Shown here in pieces: positions 1 through 10,041 of a stretch of 64,000 nt of DNA. The stretch lies in contig NZ_CP157276.1 in assembly GCF_040024445.1 (NCBI RefSeq), forward strand, positions 3,038,001-3,102,000, written 5' to 3'. Source of the DNA: Prescottella soli. GTDB taxonomy: Bacteria > Actinomycetota > Actinomycetes > Mycobacteriales > Mycobacteriaceae. Within the stretch, counting starts at the first letter, position 1; the number at the start of each line of letters is the position of its first letter. The position numbers and the translations under genes are program-made. The notes beneath the pieces are model-generated. The model was not told where the DNA came from. It ran no database searches and saw only the letters and a program-made list of their open reading frames with translations.

Positions 1-178
1 CCTCGGCCGGCGACAGGCGCGCGCCGTAGAGCAGGAACAGGAATCCGATCGCGATCTTGGTGGCCCAGTCGAGCACCGTCTGACCGCTGCCGGAAACGGG
101 GAACAGGCTGCCGAGGACCGCCACCGCGACGATGGCCAGGATGAATCCGTCGATGTAGAACCTGCTCAGAAACTTCAC
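1..178 (-). CDS. Bile acid:sodium symporter-like transporter, N-terminal part (cut by window edge)
   Basis: Only the first 59 codons lie in the window; the gene runs off the left edge. Reading leftwards from a GTG at 178, the product begins VKFLSRFYIDGFILAIV and reaches a second hydrophobic segment ending LYGARLSPAE. That segment resembles the SBF-like/YfeH branch of the bile acid:sodium symporter superfamily (10-TM inner-membrane carriers, often annotated as arsenite/pantoate/bile-acid type permeases). Two membrane helices are visible, at about residues 8-27 and 40-52. It diverges from the LysR gene at 263 with an 84-bp gap, the usual arrangement for a LysR regulator and its target exporter. 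Substrate is unknown. The family call rests on a short N-terminal piece. Confidence 0.6.
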   Translation of the reverse strand, partial: MKFLSRFYIDGFILAIVAVAVLGSLFPVSGSGQTVLDWATKIAIGFLFLLYGARLSPAE

Positions 179-201
179 CGGTCAACGGTATATGTCCCCG
201 A

Positions 202-224
202 ATTGATCATGAAAGCCGTTCAAT
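202..224. promoter_or_regulatory. Candidate LysR binding dyad in divergent promoter region
   Basis: ATTGA (202-206), 13 bases, TCAAT (220-224): an interrupted dyad in the short region between the divergent transporter and lysR starts. The position fits a LysR-type box. The motif is longer-spaced than the classical T-N11-A, so this is inference from symmetry and position only. Confidence 0.35.
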
Positions 225-262
225 CCGTTAACTGTGATCACGTTGCGTGATATCCAGGAGCC

Positions 263-1105
263 ATGTTCGATCCGGTTCTCCTCAGGACGTTCCTCGCCGT
301 CGAGCAGACGGGCGGGTTCACCGCTGCCGCTCGGCAGCTGGGTCTGCGCCAGTCCACCGTCAGTGGGCACATCGCGCGGCTCGAGCAGGCGGCGGGCTGC
401 GTGCTCGTCGCGCGCGACACGCACACTGTCGAACTCACCGCCGACGGCACCGCGATGGTGGGGTTCGCCCGTTCGATCCTCGACGCCCACGGCCGGGCCA
501 GCCGGTACTTCGAGGGCTCGACGCTCACCGGGAGGCTCCGGTTCGGCGCGGCAGAAGATCTGGTCGCCAAGGGGCTGCCGGAGATCCTGCGCGACTTCCG
601 GAGGACGCACCCCCTCGTCGACCTCCAGCTCACGGTCGGGCTGAGCCGCACGGTCCACGCGCAGTTGCGTGCCGGGGACCTCGATCTCGCGTTCGTGATG
701 CGCCGGCCCGGCGAGACACACGGGGAGCTGGTGTGGCGCGACCGACTGGTGTGGGGCGGGACGACCGAGTCCCAGTGGGATCCGTCCACCCCGGTCCCGC
801 TCGTGGTCTATCCCCCGCCGAGCATCACCCGCGCGTGCGCACTCGGCGCCCTCGAGTCGGCGCGGCTGCCGAGTCGGATCACCTGCCTGGCCAACAGTCG
901 AGCGGGGCTGCGCGCCGCCGTGCTGGCCGGTCTGGGGTTCATCGTGCACGCGAACTCGCTGCTGCCCACCGAGCTGCGGCCCGTCGGCGATCGCTTCGGC
1001 CTGCCCGCCCCGGGCGACGTCGAGTTCGTGCTGATGGGCCGGTCGAGCACGCCCAGCGGCCCCGAGACGGCGCTCATGGAGGCGATCCGGGCGTCGGCGC
1101 TGTGA
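263..1105 (+). CDS. LysR-family transcriptional regulator
   Basis: A 280-residue LysR-type regulator. The N-terminal winged helix-turn-helix is clear at residues 1-60 (FLAVEQTGGFTAAARQLGL, then QSTVSGHIARLEQ), followed by a linker helix and a substrate-binding-like effector domain from about residue 90. The ATG at 263 has a good ribosome site (CAGGAG) and gives the expected M-F-D-P-V-L-L-R start. At 280 residues it is slightly shorter than the usual 290-320. It diverges from a bile-acid-symporter-like transporter, which it probably controls in response to a small-molecule effector. Family assignment is secure; target and effector are inferred from gene order. Confidence 0.9.
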   Translation: MFDPVLLRTFLAVEQTGGFTAAARQLGLRQSTVSGHIARLEQAAGCVLVARDTHTVELTADGTAMVGFARSILDAHGRASRYFEGSTLTGRLRFGAAEDLVAKGLPEILRDFRRTHPLVDLQLTVGLSRTVHAQLRAGDLDLAFVMRRPGETHGELVWRDRLVWGGTTESQWDPSTPVPLVVYPPPSITRACALGALESARLPSRITCLANSRAGLRAAVLAGLGFIVHANSLLPTELRPVGDRFGLPAPGDVEFVLMGRSSTPSGPETALMEAIRASAL

Positions 1106-1147
1106 CGTTCAGGAGTGCTGTGACGTTCAGGAGTGGGGACGTTCAGG
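1104..1147. repeat. Three direct copies of GACGTTCAGG at the lysR 3' end
   Basis: The 10-mer GACGTTCAGG occurs at 1104-1113, 1122-1131 and 1138-1147. The first two copies sit in an 18-base tandem unit that begins inside the lysR stop codon region. It is probably a small slippage duplication. No function is evident. Confidence 0.6.
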
Positions 1148-1158
1148 GGCTGTGACAG

Positions 1159-2139
1159 TCACGACCGGGCCAGGCGCCGGTCGGCGAGGGTGTTGAGCGC
1201 ACCGGCGACCTCCTCGGCCCTCGCGGTGGTGACGGTGAGCTGATTCCCGCAGGCGAACGTGATCACGACGGCCGGTCCCGTGCGGGTGACGACGCCGTAG
1301 TTGCCGCGGCCCTTCGCCTTGAGCCCCCATCCGCCGAAATCCTGGAACGGGCGCAGGTGCGTGACCTTCGCGCCCAGCACCTCCTCGGTGCCGTACTCGA
1401 TCGCCGACATGCCCATGTTCTGCACGCGGATGCTGTCGGCGTCGACGACCAGTCGGAACTGCAGCAGAACCACGGTGAGTAGCACCACGGGCAGGTACAC
1501 GCCCATCAACCACCAGGAGTCCGCGAACCAGCACAACAACGCCGCGGGCATTGCGAGGACCATGGCCGTCGCAATGAGGCCGGACGCGCTCATACCCACC
1601 TGGTCGGTGATCGGCAGCTCTACGGCACTGCGAGGCAGGTCCGCCGACGGTGCCTCGGTGGCGACGGCACGGACCCGGTAGTCCCGGAGCAGTGACGCGC
1701 CGACCATCCCGGCGACCGCGCCGAAGGCGAGACCGGCACCGATCGCGTCGACGGGTAGTGGAGCGTCGGTGGGTGTCGTCATGTCGAGTTGCTGGATGGG
1801 AATCGCGATCTGCACGGCGACGATCAGCCCGACCACTGTCAGGCCGATCACGAGCATGATCCGGCGCGTCATCAACTGGGCCTGTGCGAGTGCGGCGATT
1901 CCGCTGCAGCCGCCACCGACGATCACCACCATCACGCCGGCCAACCACGCGCTGCCGGTGGGGCTCATGAAACTGGTGGCGGTGTCTCCCGACCACTGCG
2001 TCGCGATCTGCTCGGGTAGCCGAGGCAGGAGCACGTAGGTCAGCACGACGCCGGCCGCCGCGGCGAGCATCGGAACGACGACGCCGAAGACGACGCCGGC
2101 GGGATCGAAGACGCGGGGGCTCGGTGTGGGTGTGGTCAC
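1159..2139 (-). CDS. DUF1648-domain membrane protein
   Basis: A 326-residue polytopic membrane protein. The signature LPEQIATQWSGD, at about residues 40-51 just after the first membrane helix, is typical of DUF1648, the N-terminal domain of Bacillus SdpI-like immunity/signal proteins. Further helices follow at about 60-82, 92-115, 130-155 and 190-225, and a soluble C-terminal part may carry a PH-like fold. The gene starts with GTG at 2139, only 17 bases after the stop of the SdpI-family gene upstream on the same strand, so the two are probably translated together. In Bacillus SdpI these two parts form one protein; here they are separate genes. Cellular role is unknown. Confidence 0.7.
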   Translation of the reverse strand: MTTPTPSPRVFDPAGVVFGVVVPMLAAAAGVVLTYVLLPRLPEQIATQWSGDTATSFMSPTGSAWLAGVMVVIVGGGCSGIAALAQAQLMTRRIMLVIGLTVVGLIVAVQIAIPIQQLDMTTPTDAPLPVDAIGAGLAFGAVAGMVGASLLRDYRVRAVATEAPSADLPRSAVELPITDQVGMSASGLIATAMVLAMPAALLCWFADSWWLMGVYLPVVLLTVVLLQFRLVVDADSIRVQNMGMSAIEYGTEEVLGAKVTHLRPFQDFGGWGLKAKGRGNYGVVTRTGPAVVITFACGNQLTVTTARAEEVAGALNTLADRRLARS

Positions 2140-2156
2140 ACCCGGGATTCAACCAG

Positions 2157-2552
2157 TCAGGCCGGTTCGCACGCGCCCTTGAGGCTGCAGGCGCCGCAGG
2201 AGGTGCCGCAGCCGCTGGTTTCCGGCAGCGCGCCCGCGGCCTTGGAGCCGAGGTTGCCGCCGGCGGCGACGGTGAACAGGGCGGCCAGGGCGGCGACGAC
2301 CACCGCGACGACCGGGAGGACGCCGTCGAACAGAATCGCCGCGACACCGCCGATGACCAGCACACCGGCCGCGGCCAGCATGGTGGGGGCGGCGACCTTG
2401 TTGGCCAGCGCGAACGTCTCGTCGTCGCGCAGCGACTGCGGGGTACGGACCCCGGCCCAGCGGTTGCGCTTGAGCCGACCGGTCAGTCCGGCGACGCCCA
2501 GGGCCCCGAGAGCAACAGCGGCGATGAACAGCACGACAGCGAGGATGACCAC
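2157..2552 (-). CDS. SdpI-family small membrane protein with cysteine-rich tail
   Basis: 131 residues with three hydrophobic helices (about 1-24, 57-77 and 79-98) and the SdpI/YhfL signature KRNRWAGVRTPQSLRDDETF after the first helix. The C-terminus ends in a cysteine cluster, CGTSCGACSLKGAC, that is C-x3-C-x2-C-x5-C, which is not part of the SdpI fold and looks able to bind a metal or form disulfides. It sits upstream of the DUF1648 gene in a two-gene unit that diverges from leuS. Family call is good; function (immunity, stress signalling or other) is not known. Confidence 0.75.
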   Translation of the reverse strand: MVILAVVLFIAAVALGALGVAGLTGRLKRNRWAGVRTPQSLRDDETFALANKVAAPTMLAAAGVLVIGGVAAILFDGVLPVVAVVVAALAALFTVAAGGNLGSKAAGALPETSGCGTSCGACSLKGACEPA

Positions 2553-2666
2553 GCATCCACGATAAGCCCCGCGATGAGGAGGGCGTGTTCCTGGGTGTTC
2601 GCCGGGACCGACCAGGCTTTACCCTGGTTGACGGAATTCCCGTCATCCAAGTAGATAGCGACCACA

Positions 2667-5507
<2,841 letters not shown>

Positions 5508-5517
5508 TCGCAACAGC

Positions 5518-5562
5518 TGAAGGGTCCCTTCGCGCGCTCGCAGCGCGTGAAGGGACCCTTCA
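5518..5562. terminator. Bidirectional hairpin between leuS and the lipase gene
   Basis: Perfect 14-bp inverted repeat TGAAGGGTCCCTTC (5518-5531 with its complement at 5549-5562) around a 17-base loop that can itself fold. It lies between the convergent ends of leuS and the lipase gene and probably terminates both. Confidence 0.85.
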
Positions 5563-5579
5563 GTCGTCGGAGGGGTGGC

Positions 5580-7091
5580 TCAGCACTCGTCGGGTGCGGG
5601 CTTCCCGTGGAAGAGGGCGTCGACCCAGTCGAACGCCCCGGGGTTGCCGATCAACTCGCCGAGCGCGTGCTCGCCCGGCACCTGCCGGTACACGGCGCGG
5701 ACCCCGAGCTCGCACTGCTCGTCGTAGAGGTTGCGGGCACCCAGGGCGGGGATCCAGAAGTCCTGACCGCCGTTGTAGATGTAGAGCGGGGTGCCGGACT
5801 TGATGCCTGCCATCTTTGTGATGTTGTAAATGTCGTGCGCGACAGGGGAATTCAGCGCATTCTTGACGTTCGCGAGTGCTTCGATGGGCGCGTTCAGGAG
5901 GCCGATCACGGCAAGGTTGTTCACGCACATGTCCTTGATGCCGGAGATTCCCAGCTGCTGCCCGAGGTTGTTGATCACGGGCAGGATCTGGGTGTGCTCC
6001 CGCGAGATCCCCAGCACCGCCGCGAGGAAGAGTCCACTGGCGAGGTTGCCGTTCATGGTGCGTCCGAGCATCTCGAAGTCGGCGGGCACTCCCCCGAATG
6101 CGGCGCCGACGATGGCGGGAGCCAATTCCGGTGCGTACGAATCGATCAGCTTGACCGCGCCGTGTGTAGCGATCGCGCCGCCGGAGTAGCCCATCATCGC
6201 GATCTTGCTGGTGCCGAACTCCGCGGGGTACTCGTTGCGCATGCCTCGGATGGTGTCGAGGATCGCGTGCCCCGCGACGTACGGTTCCCCGTACGCCATC
6301 CGGGGGCCCTCGTGGTCCGGGATGAGTACCGCGTAGCCGCGTTCCTCGGCCTTCGTCGTGACGGGCCGGAGCAACTCGATGAAGTTCGTCGACGGCGTGA
6401 CCCCGTTCGCCATGGTGTGGGAGGTGGTGCAGGCCCGCCCGAGTCCGTTGATCGGCACGTTGTTGACCAGGACCGGTCGCGGTCCCGGACCGGTCCACGG
6501 CGTGGCGGGAATGACGAGGGTTGCGGTCGCGAACGACGGTGTCCCGTTCGCGTCGGTGGACTTCACCTTGAACTGCCTCACCTCGCGCACCGGCGCGATC
6601 GGCAGTGATCGGGCGGCCGGTGTCACGTCGCGGACGGTGATGACCTGCCCGTTCGCCATGCCGGGCAGACCGGGTGGGTACTCGTCGAAGAACGGATCCC
6701 CGACCGGCGACGGCAGCATGTCGTCGCGCAGCGTCTCGAGGACGGGCGGCGTCAGATCCGGTGGCGACACCGACGAGTCGACCGAGCCCGGAATCCAGGA
6801 ACCGAACGCCGACCTGGCCAACGACGCCGTTCCCAGCGAGCCGGTGATCGGCGTGGTGCCGTTCGAGCCGGTGCCGTCCGAGCCCGTGCCGTCGGTCAAC
6901 GAGCCGGGTCCGACGGACCCCTGTCCCGCGGCGCTGCCGGTCGATCCCAGTCCGCCGACACTGGTGTTCGGCAGAGCACTGCCACTCGATTGGGCCGCGG
7001 CCGTGCCTGCGGCGCCACCTCCGACCACGACTGTCACCGCGAGTGCGGCGACGAACGCCCGACCCCAGATACCCCCAAGCTGGATTGACAT
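5580..7091 (-). CDS. Secreted lipase (LIP/secretory lipase family)
   Basis: A 503-residue exported alpha/beta hydrolase. A signal peptide occupies residues 1-33 (hydrophobic core, then TAAAQ). Next comes a Gly/Ser/Thr-rich linker to about residue 95 and the secretory-lipase domain. The nucleophile elbow is GYSGG with Ser303. A plausible acid is the Asp in YNGGQDFW near 447, and the histidine is in VPGEHALGE near 479. The family (PF03583 type) hydrolyses triacylglycerols or other acyl esters outside the cell; mycolic-acid actinobacteria carry several copies. Monocistronic, convergent with leuS, diverging from the isomerase-like gene. The long low-complexity N-terminal linker is unusual and may be a wall-spanning spacer. 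Confidence 0.88.
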   Translation of the reverse strand: MSIQLGGIWGRAFVAALAVTVVVGGGAAGTAAAQSSGSALPNTSVGGLGSTGSAAGQGSVGPGSLTDGTGSDGTGSNGTTPITGSLGTASLARSAFGSWIPGSVDSSVSPPDLTPPVLETLRDDMLPSPVGDPFFDEYPPGLPGMANGQVITVRDVTPAARSLPIAPVREVRQFKVKSTDANGTPSFATATLVIPATPWTGPGPRPVLVNNVPINGLGRACTTSHTMANGVTPSTNFIELLRPVTTKAEERGYAVLIPDHEGPRMAYGEPYVAGHAILDTIRGMRNEYPAEFGTSKIAMMGYSGGAIATHGAVKLIDSYAPELAPAIVGAAFGGVPADFEMLGRTMNGNLASGLFLAAVLGISREHTQILPVINNLGQQLGISGIKDMCVNNLAVIGLLNAPIEALANVKNALNSPVAHDIYNITKMAGIKSGTPLYIYNGGQDFWIPALGARNLYDEQCELGVRAVYRQVPGEHALGELIGNPGAFDWVDALFHGKPAPDEC

Positions 7092-7254
7092 GCGCGGGAC
7101 GGTAGCAGCGCCCCTGCGACGCTCGCTCTGCTTCGGTGGATTGTCGGGAGTGTCCGGTGGGCGGGACCGAACGGTGTGCCGGGTGTGTGAGGCGGGTTAC
7201 GCTCCCCGCCGCAAGAGCACCGAAATTCGTTCCACGAGCAAAGGTTCAGCGATC

Positions 7255-7626
7255 ATGGCATCCGCAGAAGACATCAAGAACACCGTCGCGTCGTACATGA
7301 AGGCGATCAGCGGCAAGAGCGCCGACGCGGTGGCCGCGTTGTTCGCCGAGGGTGCCACGGTCGAGGATCCGGTCGGCACCGAGCCCAAGCGCGGCGTCGA
7401 GGAGATCCGTTCGTTCTTCACCGCGATCGAGTCGATGGATCAGACGGCCGAACTGCTGACGATCCGCGTCGCCGGCAACAGCGCCGCGTTCCACTTCCGT
7501 GTCACCACCAAGGCCGGCGACCAGACCTACGTCGTCGAGCCGATCGACGTCATGACGTTCGACGACGACGCCAAGATCACCAGCACCCGGGCGTACTGGG
7601 CGCAGGAGGACATGACCGTCAGCTGA
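7255..7626 (+). CDS. Ketosteroid-isomerase-like (NTF2-fold) enzyme
   Basis: 123 residues in the SnoaL/ketosteroid isomerase superfamily. The fold is marked by an N-terminal helix with Tyr14 (SYMKAIS), the segment FAEGATVEDPVG containing the expected catalytic Asp (Asp38 here), and the C-terminal strand pair VVEPIDVMTFDDDAKITSTRAY. The arrangement resembles bacterial steroid delta-5-3-ketoisomerase, which shifts the double bond of 3-oxo-delta5 steroids in sterol catabolism, but no steroid genes are adjacent. The ATG at 7255 is preferred because the protein then has family length; the frame remains open far upstream inside the antisense of the lipase. A 21-bp hairpin follows directly. Confidence 0.75.
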   Translation: MASAEDIKNTVASYMKAISGKSADAVAALFAEGATVEDPVGTEPKRGVEEIRSFFTAIESMDQTAELLTIRVAGNSAAFHFRVTTKAGDQTYVVEPIDVMTFDDDAKITSTRAYWAQEDMTVS

Positions 7627-7648
7627 CGAGACGGCAGCTCCGCTCCTG

Positions 7649-7695
7649 GTGGGGGTGTGTTCCGGCGTCACGGCGACGCCGGAACACACCCCCAC
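7649..7695. terminator. Perfect 21-bp hairpin after the isomerase-like gene
   Basis: Arms 7649-7669 and 7675-7695 are exact reverse complements (21 bp, GC-rich, starting GTGGGGGTGTGTTCC) with a 5-base loop. There is no long T-run. It is probably a transcription end point or a small dispersed palindrome. Confidence 0.75.
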
Positions 7696-7941
7696 CGTCG
7701 TCCGTCTACGCAGTGCACTGCCCTCCGGTTGGCGGGAACCGTTGGGGTGGTGTGTGATTCGAGCATCTCGGCATGCTCGCGGGCGTGTCGACGGGGCGTT
7801 CGTCCTGTCGACGGTGTGGACAGCCGGTTGACCGAAGCGGGTTGTATATACAACCCTGGATGGGAAGCCGGGTGTGCAAGTTCAGCGTGGAGCGGGGACT
7901 GGCAACCGGAATCCTTCGACACGAATCGCCACGGAGGCACT
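7696..7941. promoter_or_regulatory. Leader/promoter region of the HutD-family gene with an 18-bp palindrome
   Basis: No gene is seen between the hairpin ending at 7695 and the GTG at 7942. The notable element is the perfect palindrome GGGTTGTATATACAACCC at 7839-7856, about 85 bases upstream of the start. The TTGTATATACAA core is typical of operators for GntR-type dimers. It is therefore a candidate operator; no regulator gene is adjacent. Confidence 0.5.
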
Positions 7942-8490
7942 GTGAACGACCCGTACTCGCCCGGATCGAAGGCGCGCTGGACCACCCGCGACGACCGGGA
8001 GTCGGTGCGCTGGCGCAATGGTCAGGGCACTACACAGGTAGTTGCCGAGACCGACCTGTGGCGGGTGAGCATCGCCGACGAGCCGACGTCGTCGACATTC
8101 TCGGTGATCGATGGATACGACCGGTTCTTCATACCGGTCGGTGCGGTACCGATCGAGCTGAGCGGGGCACCGTTCGCGTCGGAGGCTTCGGAGACCGGCG
8201 TGGTGCGCCATGTCGTCGAACCGCTGCAGACGTTTGCGTTCCCGGGCGAGTGGGCGCCGCAGTGCCGCGTGGAGACGCCCACCCGGGCGCTGAACGTGAT
8301 GGCGCGGCGCGGCCGGGCGACGGCGACGGTGCGGATCGGTGAACCGCCCGCGGTCGCCGATCCCGATGCGCTGCTCATCCTCGTCGACCCGGTGACGGAG
8401 GACGCAGTGCTGCTCCCGCCCGGGTGCGTCGATGCGTTCGAGATGACCGATCCCTGTGCGGTGCTCACCATCACGACGCTGCATCCCTGA
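7942..8490 (+). CDS. HutD/Ves family protein
   Basis: 182 residues with the HutD/Ves cupin-like signature: RWRNGQGTTQVVAE near the N-terminus, WRVSIADEPTSSTFSVIDGYDRFF, a central beta-rich core and a C-terminal IL..DP segment. HutD proteins accompany histidine utilisation genes in some bacteria and are thought to act as metabolite-responsive regulators or small-molecule binders; no catalytic activity is established. No hut genes are nearby. The GTG at 7942 is chosen because ACGGAGG lies 5 bases upstream and the protein then begins at the conserved region. A perfect palindrome upstream suggests repressor control. Confidence 0.75.
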   Translation: MNDPYSPGSKARWTTRDDRESVRWRNGQGTTQVVAETDLWRVSIADEPTSSTFSVIDGYDRFFIPVGAVPIELSGAPFASEASETGVVRHVVEPLQTFAFPGEWAPQCRVETPTRALNVMARRGRATATVRIGEPPAVADPDALLILVDPVTEDAVLLPPGCVDAFEMTDPCAVLTITTLHP

Positions 8491-8521
8491 CTGCCACGAG
8501 GCCGAGGCGGGCACCGAACGG

Positions 8522-9205
8522 TTACCTCGGGATCGGCCGCAGCACGATCTCGGTGGGATGTGCGTCCCGCGGCGTCTCGACGGCGTTCCGGACCGCACGC
8601 GCCACGGTCTCCGGGGCGAGGAACTGGTCGGCGTCGTACTCGCCGCCCTCGGCGCGGACGATCTCGCGTTGCATGTCGGTGTCGATGCGTCCCGGGTGGA
8701 TCGAGGTAACGCGCAGCGCGGGCTCCTCGAGGCGCAGAGCGTCGCCGAACGCGCGCAGCGCGAACTTGCTCGCCGCGTAGGCGCCCCAACCGGCGTTGGC
8801 GCGCAACCCGGACCCGGAGTTGATCAACACGACGTGGCCGTGCGAGGCCCGCAGAGCGGGCAGGAGCAGGCGCGTCAACTCGGCGACCGCGACGACATTG
8901 GCCTCGAGCGTCCGGTGCCACGCGTCGACGGACGTCTGCTCGATGGTCCCCAGTTCGGCGACACCGGCGTTGTGCACCAGCACGTCGAGCCGGTCGATGT
9001 CGGCGACGGCCGCGGCGACGGCCGCGTAGTCGGTCAAGTCGACGGGCCAGGGTGCGGCGGCCAACTCCCCGGCGATGGGCTCGAGCGACTCGGCGCTGCG
9101 CCCGCCGAGAATCAGCTGGTGGGTGGGCGCGAGCTCACGGGCGATGGCGGCACCGAGGCCGCGGCTTCCGCCCGTGACCAGGGCGGTGGGGTGCGGGGAA
9201 GCCAT
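8522..9205 (-). CDS. Short-chain dehydrogenase/reductase
   Basis: A compact 227-residue SDR. The cofactor motif TGGSRGLG is at residues 11-18, NAG in the VLVHNAGVAELG strand, the catalytic Ser in INSGSG, and YAASKFALR supplies the Tyr-x3-Lys pair. An Arg in the second strand (GGRSAESLE) favours NADP(H). It acts in the cytosol on an unknown alcohol/ketone substrate. It converges with the HutD gene and lies upstream of, and on the same strand as, nothing obvious. The ATG at 9205 gives the standard start a few residues before the Rossmann fold. Confidence 0.9.
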   Translation of the reverse strand: MASPHPTALVTGGSRGLGAAIARELAPTHQLILGGRSAESLEPIAGELAAAPWPVDLTDYAAVAAAVADIDRLDVLVHNAGVAELGTIEQTSVDAWHRTLEANVVAVAELTRLLLPALRASHGHVVLINSGSGLRANAGWGAYAASKFALRAFGDALRLEEPALRVTSIHPGRIDTDMQREIVRAEGGEYDADQFLAPETVARAVRNAVETPRDAHPTEIVLRPIPR

Positions 9206-9227
9206 GCCCCCGAGGGTAGACGCAAGA

Positions 9228-9578
9228 TCATCCGGTGGGCGTCGTGAGTGTCGCCGCGGCCGGCAGTTGCGGACCGCCGGGAAGCGGCGGGCCCGGGTTC
9301 CCGCCCGGACCGTTGCCGAACCCCTGTCCGCCCGGACCCATCCCGTTGGTCGGCAGTGTCGTCTCGTGTTGGGGGATGTAGCCGAACGAATCCGTCTGTT
9401 GCAGACCGGTTTGGTCGGTTGCCGACGTCATTTGCGTCTGCGGGTAGCCCTGATTCGTGCTGACGTCGGACGACCGGTGGTAGCCGGCTACGGCGGTGCC
9501 GAGCGTCAGGACGGTGGCCGCCGCGAGGAGGAAGATCGCGATTCGCCGCGGCAATGATCGATTGTTCTGTTGAACCAT
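9228..9578 (-). CDS. Small exported protein, SFGYIP-motif paralog 1
   Basis: 116 residues, unrecognised family. A basic start (NNRSLPRR) and hydrophobic segment (residues 12-32) act as a signal peptide or anchor. The mature part is Gly/Pro/Gln-rich with the motif SFGYIPQH at 64-71 and the C-terminus TLTTPTG. The neighbouring gene at 9593 encodes a paralog of nearly the same size sharing the motif and the identical C-terminal heptapeptide. At the spot where the paralog has its lipobox cysteine this protein has AGYH, so it is probably not lipidated. The ATG at 9578 is chosen over the TTG at 9596 because AGGGGTG sits just upstream. Confidence 0.7.
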   Translation of the reverse strand: MVQQNNRSLPRRIAIFLLAAATVLTLGTAVAGYHRSSDVSTNQGYPQTQMTSATDQTGLQQTDSFGYIPQHETTLPTNGMGPGGQGFGNGPGGNPGPPLPGGPQLPAAATLTTPTG

Positions 9579-9592
9579 GACATCACCCCTGG

Positions 9593-9940
9593 TCAACCTG
9601 TGGGTGTGGTGAGAGTCGCCCCGGTGGGCAGTAGCACATCGTGCTCAGGAAGCAGCGTACCGCCGCCGAGCTCGAACGGGTCGCCGTCGATGGCGCCGCC
9701 CTGGGGCTCGATCGGTGCGGTTTCGAGTGCCGGCCCGTGTGTCGGTATATAGCCGAACGAATTGGTCAGCTGTAGCCCGCTCGGATTCTCGGGAGTGCTC
9801 GTTTCGCTGGTGGTCGTGAGTCTGGAATTCGAATCGATGTCGTAGTCGCATCCGGCGATCGCGACGCCGAGCAGTCCTGCCCCCAGCGCCACGGCCGCAA
9901 CCAGCACCCATCTTTGCTGTCTGTTCTTTTGTTGGCTCAT
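9593..9940 (-). CDS. Small lipoprotein, SFGYIP-motif paralog 2
   Basis: 115 residues, unrecognised family. The signal peptide ends in a lipobox, VAIAGC with Cys31, so it is likely anchored in the outer face of the plasma membrane. The mature region is acidic and Ser/Thr/Pro-rich, contains SFGYIPTH at 61-68 and ends TLTTPTG, both shared with the downstream gene (gap 14 bases). The two are a tandem duplication that diverged in lipidation. The ATG at 9940 has a GAAAGG ribosome site; the longer frame to 10009 lacks one. Function unknown. Confidence 0.7.
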   Translation of the reverse strand: MSQQKNRQQRWVLVAAVALGAGLLGVAIAGCDYDIDSNSRLTTTSETSTPENPSGLQLTNSFGYIPTHGPALETAPIEPQGGAIDGDPFELGGGTLLPEHDVLLPTGATLTTPTG

Positions 9941-10041
9941 CGTCGTGCCTTTCGAGCCGGAAATGTCAGCTCTCGTACCAAGCATGTCACTGGTCCGCTC
10001 GATAGGCACCCGCTTCTCGCGTGCGGGTGCACGATGAACGT

